Shown in pieces: positions 1-8,715 of a stretch of 54,922 nucleotides of DNA. A program made the translations under genes and the position numbers. The notes under the pieces are model-generated. The model worked only from the letters and a program-made list of their open reading frames with translations. It did no database searches and had not been told where the DNA came from. The stretch lies in contig JAUNJZ010000015.1 in assembly GCA_030533085.1 (NCBI GenBank), forward strand, positions 1-54,922. The letters run 5' to 3'. How positions within the stretch are numbered: the first letter of the stretch is position 1; the number at the start of each line of letters is the position of its first letter. This DNA comes from Synergistaceae bacterium (GTDB taxonomy: Bacteria > Synergistota > Synergistia > Synergistales > Synergistaceae).

Positions 1-50
1 TGATTGCAACAGCTTACAGCGCGGATTCCTGGGCTTAACTGCAAAAGTCA

Positions 51-93
51 GGAGGCGCACTCCTGTCCCTCCGCGCCTCGCCTTTTCTTTTTT
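51..93. terminator. Bidirectional intrinsic terminator
   Basis: A perfect 7-bp stem (GAGGCGC at 52-58, GCGCCTC at 73-79) is followed on the plus strand by a T-rich run (83-93). It would end a plus-strand gene lying left of the window. The patatin gene converges on it from the right. Confidence 0.7.
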
Positions 94-114
94 ATCGAAG
101 GGGAAGGGCCGCCG

Positions 115-2307
115 TCAGGGGAGCGGGCCGTCCCAGAATCGCGGTATGCCTATCGAGTAACCCACCGTAAAGCCGCCCTCTTCGTCGTAGACGAATATCA
201 GCTTCGCGTTGGAATTGTTCGTCGGCACGGAAAAGGCCAGCCCGGCCTCCCAGCGGCTCTCGCTGTTTGACCAGTTGAGCAGCGTCTGCCCGTAATTGCC
301 GAACAGCTCGACATTCACCCCCCCCCACCACGAACGGGTGAAGACCTTCTGTATCCCCAGATGCAGCCAGTATGCCTGATCTCCCACCAACGGGGACTGT
401 CCGAGGCTGTACAGCTCGTCGTGTATACCGAGCATCGCGGCGTAGGCCAGCGAATCTGCGTCGCCGGTCTTCAGTCCGCCGCCGAATATCACCTTGTAGT
501 CCTTCATTATTGGGATGAAGCTTATCAAGCGCGTGTGCGAGACGATGTTATAGTCGTAAGGGAACCAGATGTCGCTTGTGGCCGCGATCCCCTTCGACGG
601 CAGAATCGGATCGTCGAGAGTGTTGAACGAAACCGTGAGATACGGCCCGTGCTGCGTATCCTTCACGTCGCTGTAGGATGTCACCTTCTCGCCTGCGTAG
701 CCTATTCCGACGCGGGTTCGATCGCCCAGCGCCGTGTACCAGGCCAGCTTCGCGGTGTAGCGTTCAAATTCCGTCTCTTCGAAATCATAGGGGGTATATT
801 TCTCGCGGCGCGCGCCGAGCACCAGCCCCCACTGCGAGTTATTCCGGTTCTGCGGCGTGAAGTAGCGCAGCATACCGCCCCATACTGTGCCGAGGCGCAG
901 CTCCAGACCGGCGGTGTCCCCCTCGACGAAGGTGTCGTGCGCCAGGGCGGAGGCGGAGATCCAGCGGTTGGAGTTGAGATTGCTCGCGTAGCCGTCCACG
1001 CCGAATTCATATTTTGCCGGTCGCTCTATCTGGAAGACGACGGCGACAGAGCCGCGCGACAGATTTTCCGTGCGTCCGTCCACGGATTTGATATCCTCGC
1101 GCTCGGAGAGCCGCGCCACTGTCTCCGCGACAAGCTTCATATCAAGCGGTTTGCCCACCCAGTCGTCATATCTTCTGTGCAGGCTCTCGGCCACTCCGCG
1201 CGGAACACCCTCAAAGCGCACCTCGGCTACGGTCGGCGCTCTCGGCCTGCTTCTGACCGCGCGGCTGTGATCCCAGGTATGACATTTTTCAGCGACGAGC
1301 GCGTGCAGCTCCGCAACCTTTTCATCGGCCGCGGCGACGCCGGCGTCTATGATCTCGTCGTAGCCCCCCGAAGCGAAGGTGCTGAAAGCGGCGACATTAG
1401 GCGATATCACGAGATCAGCCGCCTCCACGTTCTGCCGTATCTGCTCCACCATAAGGATATCGAGCGTCTGAGCGGCGACGTCGAACATAGTGCGGAAGCT
1501 GTTCTCTTTTTTTGTTATATCCTCAGGCGAAAGGTTGACCGCGACGATAGGATGTCCGGGGAATATTTTTTTTGCCTCCAGCACCGGCAGATTTGCTTTG
1601 AGGCCGCCGTCCACGAGCAGCATTCCGTTCATCGGCCACGGGTCGAATACGACCGGAATGGACATGGAGGCGCGCAGCGCGGAGGCAAGATTTCCGTTTC
1701 TCATTATGACGGTGTCGCCGTTGAGCAGATTGGTCGCCACAGCCGCGAATGGATATTTCAGATGATCGAAGTCCGTTACCGTCACGTCGGATGTCAGCTC
1801 GCTGAGGAAGGCGTAAAGATTCTTCGCGTTCAGCGCCCCCAGGCGTCCCTGAGTGTCTTTCCCCTCCGTTATCGTTACGGAGAAGAGCGAATCGTTTGTG
1901 CTCGCCGGCATGTTGCTGCGCGCCATACCGGTATCCAGACCGGTGCGTCCCGACATGATCTCCATCAGATCCACCCGCGAAAGGGTCTCCCTCATCATCT
2001 CCGGGCTGTAGCCGGCGCTGTAAAGCCCTCCCATAATGGAGCCCATGCTGGTGCCGATGATGGCCGCCACCGGTATATTTTCGCGTTCCAGCACCTCGAA
2101 GACGCCGATATGCGCCAGCCCCTTCATGCCGCCGCCGCAAAGCACAAGCACCACCCCCTCATCGTGCGGGAAGCCCCACTCACGGAAATGCCGGCGCGTC
2201 TCTTCGCTCCTGGGGCCGAATTCAGCCGCCCCCGCGCAGCCGGAAAGGATGAATATCAGCAGTGCGGCGAGTGCCGCTGTCTTGTTTTTAAAATTACCGT
2301 TCGACAT
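115..2307 (-). CDS. Patatin-like phospholipase with outer-membrane beta-barrel domain
   Basis: A predicted lipid acyl hydrolase anchored in or exported across the outer membrane. The N-terminus is a signal peptide whose core ends in a lipobox-like LSGC (Cys24), so it may be a lipoprotein, although AxA-type cleavage is also possible. The patatin domain shows the oxyanion loop GGGMKG (about 58-63), the nucleophile elbow GTSMG (Ser87) and the DGG motif (Asp233), so the Ser-Asp dyad is intact. Near residues 350-420 there is a POTRA-like segment, then a C-terminal barrel rich in alternating aromatic residues. This is the PlpD/RssA-plus-Omp85 arrangement, of usual length (730 aa). The gene is monocistronic on the minus strand. 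The start is supported by a GAGGTG ribosome site. A run of nine C at 318-326 lies inside the barrel coding region and is in frame. Family call sure; substrate unknown. Confidence 0.93.
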   Translation of the reverse strand: MSNGNFKNKTAALAALLIFILSGCAGAAEFGPRSEETRRHFREWGFPHDEGVVLVLCGGGMKGLAHIGVFEVLERENIPVAAIIGTSMGSIMGGLYSAGYSPEMMRETLSRVDLMEIMSGRTGLDTGMARSNMPASTNDSLFSVTITEGKDTQGRLGALNAKNLYAFLSELTSDVTVTDFDHLKYPFAAVATNLLNGDTVIMRNGNLASALRASMSIPVVFDPWPMNGMLLVDGGLKANLPVLEAKKIFPGHPIVAVNLSPEDITKKENSFRTMFDVAAQTLDILMVEQIRQNVEAADLVISPNVAAFSTFASGGYDEIIDAGVAAADEKVAELHALVAEKCHTWDHSRAVRSRPRAPTVAEVRFEGVPRGVAESLHRRYDDWVGKPLDMKLVAETVARLSEREDIKSVDGRTENLSRGSVAVVFQIERPAKYEFGVDGYASNLNSNRWISASALAHDTFVEGDTAGLELRLGTVWGGMLRYFTPQNRNNSQWGLVLGARREKYTPYDFEETEFERYTAKLAWYTALGDRTRVGIGYAGEKVTSYSDVKDTQHGPYLTVSFNTLDDPILPSKGIAATSDIWFPYDYNIVSHTRLISFIPIMKDYKVIFGGGLKTGDADSLAYAAMLGIHDELYSLGQSPLVGDQAYWLHLGIQKVFTRSWWGGVNVELFGNYGQTLLNWSNSESRWEAGLAFSVPTNNSNAKLIFVYDEEGGFTVGYSIGIPRFWDGPLP
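318..326. repeat. Homopolymer tract C(9) in patatin gene
   Basis: Nine consecutive C (nine G on the coding strand) encode W-G-G-V in the last third of the barrel. It is one of only three mononucleotide G/C runs of nine or more that I found in the window. The other two are in the frameshifted surface gene near 32.3 and 33.0 kb. The present length keeps the reading frame open. Confidence 0.9.
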
Positions 2308-2467
2308 GATTGCACCTCGACTTTATATTTCAATCTGCTTTTTGGCTATTATGCACAAACAAAATATCAGCTGGGCGGTCGCCTTTGTGCCCTCTGATAA
2401 TGACATATCCGATTTTATTATATAGGATAAAAGAGATTTAAGCTCATAAATTTGGAGGATATTCTCA

Positions 2468-4102
2468 ATGCGCGCTGATGGAATCTGTAAAAGAGGACTG
2501 ACCGCCGGTATAGACGTCGGCGGCACGAATACGGACGGCGTCCTTTACGAGCCGCGCGAGCGGCGCGTAGAAGGCTGGGTAAAAATCGCGACCGACCATT
2601 CCGACTACGGCGGCTGCGTGGAGAGAGCGCTTGAGGCTCTCGTCTCCGGCGGCGCTGCCGGGGATATCATCTCGCTTAACATCTCGACGACGCTCTCCAC
2701 CAACGCGCTGCTGGAGGGGGCGGGGGCGCCGGTCAATCTCGTCCTCATCGGCTTTGAGGATTTTCCGCATATAAAAAAAGAGATCCTGAACGCCGTCTCC
2801 CCCGCCGCGCTGCTTGAGGCGCGCGGAGGGCACAACGGAAGGGGAATAGCGCGCGCGCCGCTTGACGAAGAGGCGCTGCGCTCCTTTGCCGCGCGTCACG
2901 CAGGAGAATATTTCGCGCTGTCGTCGCTTTACTCTCCGCGCAATCCGGAACATGAGCTTCGCGCCGCCGAGCTGATAAGGGAAGCCGGCTGCGCCGGCCT
3001 TACATGCGGCCACGAGCTGGCCCGCTCGAAGCTGAACTCCGTCAGAAGAAGCGTTACGGCCTTTCTCAACTCCTCGCTGATGCCGCTGACGCGGCGGCTT
3101 ATCTCCGGCGTTGAGGCGAGCGCGGCGCGTATCGGCCTTGAGTGTCCGCTGATGTTCCTGCGCAGCGACAGCTCGCTCGTCTGCGCGGACTGGTGTCTGC
3201 GCTTCCCCATCGAGACGATATTCTCCGGCCCCGCCGCCAGTATGCGCGGGGCGATGATAATAGGCGGCATTCAGGGCGGAGATGCGCTTGTGGCGGATAT
3301 GGGCGGCACATCGACCGATATCGGCCTCATTCGGAACGGAGGGGCGCTATATTCGCGCGAGGGGGCGGAGATAGGCGGCTACAGGACGATGATCCCCTCT
3401 CTTGAGATATCTTCCATCGCGCTGGGGGGCGACAGCCGCGTGGACGCGGGAGAGGACGGCTCTCTCTCTGTGGGGCTGGAGCGCGTTCTGCCGCTCTGCC
3501 GCGGAGGGCTCTCGTACACCCCCAGCGACGCGCTCTGCGCGCTGGGGCTGCTGGCCGCGGAAGAGAGAGAAAAGAGCCTCGCCGCCTCCGACGCTTTTGG
3601 GCGGCGGCTGGGGCTGACAGCCGAAGGATTTGCAAAGCTTGTGCGCGCAAAGACGAGCGCGCGGCTTCTTGACGCGATAAGCGCGGCGGGGGGCGGCGGG
3701 CTGAAAAAAATATGCGTCGGCGCTCCGACCGCCGCCTTCGTCCCGGAGGGGGCGGAGGACTGGCTGATACCGGAGGCGGCGGCTATCGCGAGCGCAGTCG
3801 GGGCGGCGTCGGCCTCCCTCTCGCTCAGCTGCTCCGTTTCGATAGTCCATAACTTTTTTGACGAAAGCTTCAGCGCCTTTCTCCCGTCGCGCATGATAAA
3901 GGGAAAAGACTTTGAGGCAATCCGCGCCGAGGCCGCCGCCGCCCTTGACGAGCATCTGCGCCGCCAGTCGCGGATGATGGGCTTCGACGGGGCGGAGACG
4001 GAAACGGAGGAGGAATACGAATATTTCGGCGACGGCAAGGGGCTGTCCTCGCTCGCCGCGCTGACGCTCAACGGCCGAGCGGTTGTGCGAAACGCACAAT
4101 AG
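2468..4102 (+). CDS. Hydantoinase/oxoprolinase-family ATPase (HyuA-like)
   Basis: A member of the ASKHA-fold hydantoinase A/oxoprolinase family. The N-terminal phosphate-binding loop DVGGTNTDG lies near residues 16-24, STTLSTNALLE near 75-85, FSGPAAS near 255-261, and the second phosphate loop ADMGGTSTDIG near 275-285. At 544 aa it matches stand-alone HyuA proteins. Start chosen at the ATG with GGAGG 10 bases upstream. No HyuB-type partner follows. The next gene instead encodes a B12-binding mutase-like protein. Known members hydrolyse cyclic amides with ATP, but the fold is shared with the reactivating ATPases of B12 mutases (MutL/GlmL, diol dehydratase reactivase). Here a chaperone or reactivase role is therefore a reasonable alternative (inference). 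Confidence 0.85.
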   Translation: MRADGICKRGLTAGIDVGGTNTDGVLYEPRERRVEGWVKIATDHSDYGGCVERALEALVSGGAAGDIISLNISTTLSTNALLEGAGAPVNLVLIGFEDFPHIKKEILNAVSPAALLEARGGHNGRGIARAPLDEEALRSFAARHAGEYFALSSLYSPRNPEHELRAAELIREAGCAGLTCGHELARSKLNSVRRSVTAFLNSSLMPLTRRLISGVEASAARIGLECPLMFLRSDSSLVCADWCLRFPIETIFSGPAASMRGAMIIGGIQGGDALVADMGGTSTDIGLIRNGGALYSREGAEIGGYRTMIPSLEISSIALGGDSRVDAGEDGSLSVGLERVLPLCRGGLSYTPSDALCALGLLAAEEREKSLAASDAFGRRLGLTAEGFAKLVRAKTSARLLDAISAAGGGGLKKICVGAPTAAFVPEGAEDWLIPEAAAIASAVGAASASLSLSCSVSIVHNFFDESFSAFLPSRMIKGKDFEAIRAEAAAALDEHLRRQSRMMGFDGAETETEEEYEYFGDGKGLSSLAALTLNGRAVVRNAQ

Positions 4103-4277
4103 CGGCGCGCATATTTTGTATAAAAATACACTTTTGCGCGGCCTCTGTGCGTCTTGCACAAAAAACAAAATTCACTCTTTTGGTAATTCATTAAATTTTC
4201 ACAATGACCTTTCCGCCGCTCCGTATTAAAGTATCTGCCGTAAACTGCGGCGTTGAATTGTTTGGGGGTATTAAAGA

Positions 4278-6077
4278 ATGATAGCTTCACTAAGCGAACG
4301 GATATCGTCCATATTGAAGGGCTGCGAGCTCCCCTCGCTCTCCGCCGTGCTTGAAGAATCGCGGGAGATAGCTTCGGGGATAACGATAGGGCGCACCAGC
4401 TTCATGGAAAAGTTCGACGTATCTTCAGAATACGAATATAAGCTGCGCTGCATAAAAGAGAAAAAAATCATGTACCACGCGCACATCGGCATGAATACAT
4501 GGGAAGAGACTGTAACGGCTCTGGGCGGAATATACCGCTTCGCCGAAGAAAATAATTTCACGATAGACCGCGCCGGCATCTGCATCGACCGCCGGATGTC
4601 GCTGCCGCCGGCGCTGAGAAAATCCGCGCCGCAGGAGAGCGGCCCTTACCTCGAAAGCGAGGAGGATTGGCGGCAGGTCGGCCGCGCCGCGCCGATACAG
4701 CCCCACATGGGGGACTTTATCATCGGCTTCCCGGCCTCCACCGTGAACGCCGTGGCGGCGTTAAAGGCCGGCGTCACGACTGTGGGAAATCTCTCTCAGT
4801 TCTTCGCTCATGAAGCGCCGATGTGGAAGCGGCTGGATATAACGACAGTTGAGACCGTAAAGGCGATAGGCATAATGGGGGCGCTGCGCGACAGAGGAAC
4901 GCTGATGCATTCCTATCTGGACGACGGCTTCGGCGCCCTGTTCCTCGACTGCTCTACTGCCGCGGCATGGGCATACCTTGAAAAATACATCGTTGAAGAG
5001 CTGCTGGGGGCGCGTATCGCGCACTGCGTCGGCGGCCTCGTATCAGACCCGGTCAAACGCGCCGGCTGGATATTCGCCCTTGACGAGATACACAATCATG
5101 AATGCGTCGGCTCAATGTTCTTCGGAGACACAATATCCTCCGACCGCGACCCGAAAAAGAATGTCGCGCTGACGGCGGAATATCTGCTTTGGGACGTCAT
5201 GGCGCAGCTTGAATGCCCCACAGGCCACGGGCTGATGCCGGTGCCCTTTACGGAGGCCTCGCGCGCCCCCTCGCTTGAGGAGATATGCGAAGTTCAGCTG
5301 TGGGCGAGAGAGATGGAAAAAATAGCGCGCCGCATGTATCCCTACTTTGATTTCAGCGAGAGCCGGAAATTCGCCTCGTCGATATGCGCCAGGGGAAGGA
5401 AAATATTCGCCGACGCCCTTGCCTTCTTCGCGGATTGCGGCGTGGACACGAAAGACGCGGTGCAGCTGCTCTACGTGCTGAAAGCCATAGGGCCGCGCGC
5501 CTTTGAGGACCAGCTGAACCCGTCGGCCTCGGCGGGCGGCTCCGCGAAAAAGGAGCTTATACCGAACGACATATTCACAAGGACGCTCGATCAGGCGGAG
5601 CTGTGGCGGCCCCGTTACGAGAGCGAAGAGGCGAGGGCTGCCCTAGGCGGACTCCGCGTTCTCCTGGCCTCGACTGACGTTCACGAACACGGGCTGCTGC
5701 TGATAAACAAACTGCTTGAAGCCGCCGGCGCATCAGTCTGCAACATCGGCGCGGAGCGCAACCCGGACGAAGTCGTTTCAGAGGCCGCGGCGAAAGACTC
5801 CGAAATAATCTTCATCAGCACGCACAACGGCATGGCCCTTGAATACGCAAGAAACCTGATTGACGAAATGGAAGAGCAGGATTATAAAAGACCGCTCTGC
5901 ATGGGCGGCGTCCTCAACCAGAACACCGACGAGGGAACCACTCCGGTGGATGTAAGCGGCGACCTGGAAGCCATGGGCATAGCCGTAGTGACGGAGCTGG
6001 AGCTGCTTCCGTCGCGGGCCGCGGCGCTGATGAAGCGCGCGGCGGCGAAAGAGGGCGCGGAAGAAAAAGTTGATTAA
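4278..6077 (+). CDS. Fused B12-dependent mutase-like protein (TIM barrel + B12-binding domain)
   Basis: A single 599-aa chain. The long N-terminal part (about 1-440) reads as a TIM-barrel mutase domain, with ordered motifs such as QPHMGDFIIGFPAS and GVTTVGNLSQFFAHEAP. The C-terminal part (about 455-590) is a Rossmann-type cobalamin-binding domain with the base-off motif Asp467-x-His469-x-x-Gly472 and a later MGGVLN loop. Glutamate mutase uses two separate chains for this. 2-Methyleneglutarate mutase uses one chain of similar length, so the layout is closest to that enzyme. The aminomutases (lysine 5,6- and ornithine 4,5-) also carry DxHxxG domains, but I see no clear PLP lysine site. The true substrate cannot be read from sequence. 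The start has GGGGG about 9 bases upstream. Neighbours are an ASKHA ATPase upstream and a TRAP binding protein 39 bases downstream. Confidence 0.75.
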   Translation: MIASLSERISSILKGCELPSLSAVLEESREIASGITIGRTSFMEKFDVSSEYEYKLRCIKEKKIMYHAHIGMNTWEETVTALGGIYRFAEENNFTIDRAGICIDRRMSLPPALRKSAPQESGPYLESEEDWRQVGRAAPIQPHMGDFIIGFPASTVNAVAALKAGVTTVGNLSQFFAHEAPMWKRLDITTVETVKAIGIMGALRDRGTLMHSYLDDGFGALFLDCSTAAAWAYLEKYIVEELLGARIAHCVGGLVSDPVKRAGWIFALDEIHNHECVGSMFFGDTISSDRDPKKNVALTAEYLLWDVMAQLECPTGHGLMPVPFTEASRAPSLEEICEVQLWAREMEKIARRMYPYFDFSESRKFASSICARGRKIFADALAFFADCGVDTKDAVQLLYVLKAIGPRAFEDQLNPSASAGGSAKKELIPNDIFTRTLDQAELWRPRYESEEARAALGGLRVLLASTDVHEHGLLLINKLLEAAGASVCNIGAERNPDEVVSEAAAKDSEIIFISTHNGMALEYARNLIDEMEEQDYKRPLCMGGVLNQNTDEGTTPVDVSGDLEAMGIAVVTELELLPSRAAALMKRAAAKEGAEEKVD

Positions 6078-6116
6078 AGCTTTTGCAATATCATAAAACC
6101 AAAGGAGAGTGTCACA

Positions 6117-7148
6117 ATGAAACAGAAACGTACTTTTAAGTTTTTTGCTCTGACCCTGCTGCTGGCGGCAGCGTGCGCCCTGGGCGGCGCGAAAGCGGAG
6201 GCCGCGCCGCTTGTCCTCAAATTCGCGGGACAGAATCCGCCCGACCACGCGGCGACGACGGCGATGAATGAGATAGCGAAAGAAGTTGAGGCAAAGACAG
6301 AGGGGCGCATTCAGATAAAAGTCTACCCGGCGAACCAGCTCGGAGACTACTCGCTCGTCTACGAAGAGCTGATACGCGGCACGATAGAGATGGCCGCCAT
6401 CTCATTCCCCAGCCAGTTCGACAGCAGAATGGATCTCATCTACGTACAGGGCTACACCAGCAGCTATGAGCAGGTAGCGAAGGTCTACGACCCGAACGGC
6501 TGGTTCTTCAAAAAAATGGATGAATTCAACAAAGCGCTCGGCGTGAAGCTCCTCGGCATGTACCTTGACGGAATGGTCGGCATCGGCACGGTCAAGGAGA
6601 TGAGAGATCCCCTCAATCCGAAGGTAGATCACGGCGTGCTGCTGCGCATACCGAACATGGATGTCTTCAAGACGGCGCTTGAAGGGGCGAGATTCCGCAC
6701 GATCTCCATTCCCTTCGCCGACGTCTACCAGTCGATGCAGACAGGCGTATGCGACGGAGACACAGGATATGCCATCGTCGCGGCCTACACCGCGCTCGGC
6801 GACGTCATCAAGCACTGGTACAACTTCAACAAAAACACCGAATGTCTGGGCGTTATGATCAGCGCCAAACTTTGGGAAAAACTCCCCGACGCTGATAAAA
6901 AGGTTCTTCAGGAAGCGGTCAACAAACAGGCGGCCCTGTCGATAAAGAACGCTGAAGCTAACGACAACAAATATCTCGACCTTATGAGGAAAAAGGGCAT
7001 CGTCGTCCACACCTACACGACAGAAGAACTTCGTCCCCTGATGGAAGCCTTCGCGGCGACGTGGAGCCAGCTTGACAGCTCCAAAGGCAAAGAGCTGATG
7101 GACGAGTTCAAGAGAGAGATGAAGAAAATTTCCGACGCCACAAAATAA
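6117..7148 (+). CDS. TRAP transporter solute-binding protein (DctP family)
   Basis: A periplasmic substrate receptor of the DctP/TAXI-type TRAP superfamily. It has a clear Sec signal peptide (basic MKQKR, hydrophobic core, cleavage near AKAEAAP at about residue 30). The mature region carries the usual family course: LKFAGQNPPDH at the start, KVYPANQLGD near 65, and GVCDGDTGY near 220 in the ligand-binding region. Length 343 aa is typical. A GGAGAG ribosome site precedes the ATG. No DctQ or DctM membrane genes lie in the window, so it must work with subunits encoded elsewhere. Being directly downstream of the mutase-like gene suggests that it brings in the substrate of that pathway (inference). 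Confidence 0.93.
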   Translation: MKQKRTFKFFALTLLLAAACALGGAKAEAAPLVLKFAGQNPPDHAATTAMNEIAKEVEAKTEGRIQIKVYPANQLGDYSLVYEELIRGTIEMAAISFPSQFDSRMDLIYVQGYTSSYEQVAKVYDPNGWFFKKMDEFNKALGVKLLGMYLDGMVGIGTVKEMRDPLNPKVDHGVLLRIPNMDVFKTALEGARFRTISIPFADVYQSMQTGVCDGDTGYAIVAAYTALGDVIKHWYNFNKNTECLGVMISAKLWEKLPDADKKVLQEAVNKQAALSIKNAEANDNKYLDLMRKKGIVVHTYTTEELRPLMEAFAATWSQLDSSKGKELMDEFKREMKKISDATK

Positions 7149-7177
7149 CCCTTTCCAAATAAATCCTTTCCCAACAG

Positions 7178-7224
7178 GAAGAGGGGCAGCCCGCCGGCAA
7201 CGGCGGACGGCCCCTCGCTTCTTA
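7178..7224. terminator. Bidirectional terminator between convergent genes
   Basis: Long interrupted stem: GAGGGGC (7181-7187) pairs with GCCCCTC (7210-7216), and CCGCCG (7191-7196) with CGGCGG (7201-7206). A CTTCTT run follows. It separates the TRAP binding protein from the convergent regulator gene. Confidence 0.75.
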
Positions 7225-7249
7225 CAGCCGGTAAGCCCGCGCGGTAAAG

Positions 7250-8497
7250 CTATCTCCGCTCCGGGCCGCCCAGCTCTTTTATATGCAGCGCCATATAGCA
7301 GGCCATGAGCTGACGGAAATCAAGCATGGATATCCCAAGCCGCTCCTCGATCTTTCGCAGCCTGTACGATAAAGTGTTCCTGTGCAGATGCAGCCTTTCG
7401 GCGGCCAGATGCTTGCTGAAAAGCGACTCGCAGTAAACCTTGAAGGTCTCCGCAAGCTCGTTAGCGTCGTTATCGCCTCGGAGCGCCTCGAGCTTTTTAT
7501 CGAGAAAACGCAGAGGGAAGCAGGGCTTTACGGAAAGCAGCATCTCCTCCAGCAGCAGAGCTCTGAATGAGTAGACCCCCGGAGGGAGCGTCAGCCTGTC
7601 GGCTATCTTCACCACATCCCAGGCGTTTTTGTAGGACATCGGCAGCTCGTAAATGTCGCGCGCCGGCCTGCCGATGGCTATCAGCGTTTCTATAGAGGCC
7701 TCTTTAAGCTTCCTGTGGATATCATTCGCCCTCTCGGCCGCCGCCTCGGCCTCCTCCATGAGCCTTTCGTCGTCGGAATGCTCGTAGGGGCATATAATGG
7801 CGAATCTGTCGCGGGAAACGCTGGCGATCAGCGCCTGCGGATCCGGAAAGACCTCGCGCATCAGCTCTATCACGCGGCTGTGAGTCGAGGAATAATCTAT
7901 CTCCTCCGATATCGGGTCTGTGAAACTCTCGTAAGAAAGCTTCACCGGATTCTTCTCCAGCGCCAGCCCCCTGAAATTGGAGAAGAATATCGCTATCACC
8001 CCTCGCGGCCCTTCGAGGTTGACGCCGAGCCGCGCGGCCCGTTTCGTCAGCAGAGCAAGGTCGTCGCCGTCCGGGTCGAAGCGTCCGATATCGCGCGCCA
8101 GCTCATTTATCTTTTTCTGCGGCGAACCCATGCCCGGAGAAAGTATCTTCTCGCGCAGCATACTTTCGATCTGATTTTTAACCAGCATGGTAAATTGCAG
8201 CACGACCTCCGGCTCCCCGGCTATGGCCGCCGTGCCTATCACCCTGCCGTTGTAAAAGAGCGGCACGGTAGAGCCGGGATACCATACGCCGAGCTTCTTC
8301 GCCGCCTCCGCGTCGTCGAAGCTCATCTTCTTATACTTGACGCAGGGGACGGATGGCGGATGAAACTCCCCAAGCCTTTCCTTAGCCGGAGCGCCGATGA
8401 TGATGCCGTTCGTGTCCGTTATGATAATGCTGCGCCCCATCATGGAGCTGAGATATTCCGATATCTCCTGAGCGTACTTCTCAAGCATAAAAGACAC
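7250..8497 (-). CDS. CdaR/PucR-family transcriptional regulator
   Basis: A 415-aa regulator with an N-terminal sugar-diacid-recognition-type sensor domain (about 1-135, including ISEYLSSMMGRSIIITD and VPLFYNGRVIGTAAI), a GGDEF-like middle segment (about 150-290), and a C-terminal PucR-type helix-turn-helix (LHLHRNTLSYRLRKIEERL, about 370-388). CdaR-type activators respond to small carboxylic acids in the cytoplasm. It converges on the TRAP/mutase set and is the only regulator near it, so it is a candidate controller of uptake and breakdown of that substrate (inference). Family call sure, ligand unknown. Confidence 0.9.
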   Translation of the reverse strand: MSFMLEKYAQEISEYLSSMMGRSIIITDTNGIIIGAPAKERLGEFHPPSVPCVKYKKMSFDDAEAAKKLGVWYPGSTVPLFYNGRVIGTAAIAGEPEVVLQFTMLVKNQIESMLREKILSPGMGSPQKKINELARDIGRFDPDGDDLALLTKRAARLGVNLEGPRGVIAIFFSNFRGLALEKNPVKLSYESFTDPISEEIDYSSTHSRVIELMREVFPDPQALIASVSRDRFAIICPYEHSDDERLMEEAEAAAERANDIHRKLKEASIETLIAIGRPARDIYELPMSYKNAWDVVKIADRLTLPPGVYSFRALLLEEMLLSVKPCFPLRFLDKKLEALRGDNDANELAETFKVYCESLFSKHLAAERLHLHRNTLSYRLRKIEERLGISMLDFRQLMACYMALHIKELGGPERR

Positions 8498-8610
8498 CCC
8501 GCAATAAAAATTTATCGGACGCCGCCGCAGCCGCCCAAGCGGATTATAACATCAATAACGCCGCGATTCGCGAAAAACCCCCGCGGATAAAAATGCGGAA
8601 ATACCGCAAA

Positions 8611-8634
8611 GAAAAAAGCCGCCTCTCCGGCAGC
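8611..8634 (-). terminator. Terminator of the radical-SAM operon
   Basis: Read on the minus strand: GCTGCC, loop GGAGA, GGCGGC (one G-T pair), then six T. It lies about 80 bases after the MFS stop codon. The rest of 8498-8715 holds no gene that I can see. Confidence 0.65.
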
Positions 8635-8715
8635 GGAAAGACGGCCATGCCCTGCGTGTACAGTTTTAGTTTACCACTTCAGGAAGCCGCTCCATTTGCC
8701 GCGCCGTGCTTCGTT

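Noticed and set aside
361-2397. 678-codon open frame on the plus strand opposite the patatin gene
   Set aside because: Composition follows the antisense of a GC-rich gene, there is no ribosome site, and the minus strand carries an intact family with catalytic motifs.
4103-4277. Cobalamin riboswitch ahead of the B12-type gene
   Set aside because: No B12 box or conserved core seen; only AT-rich stretches and short stems.
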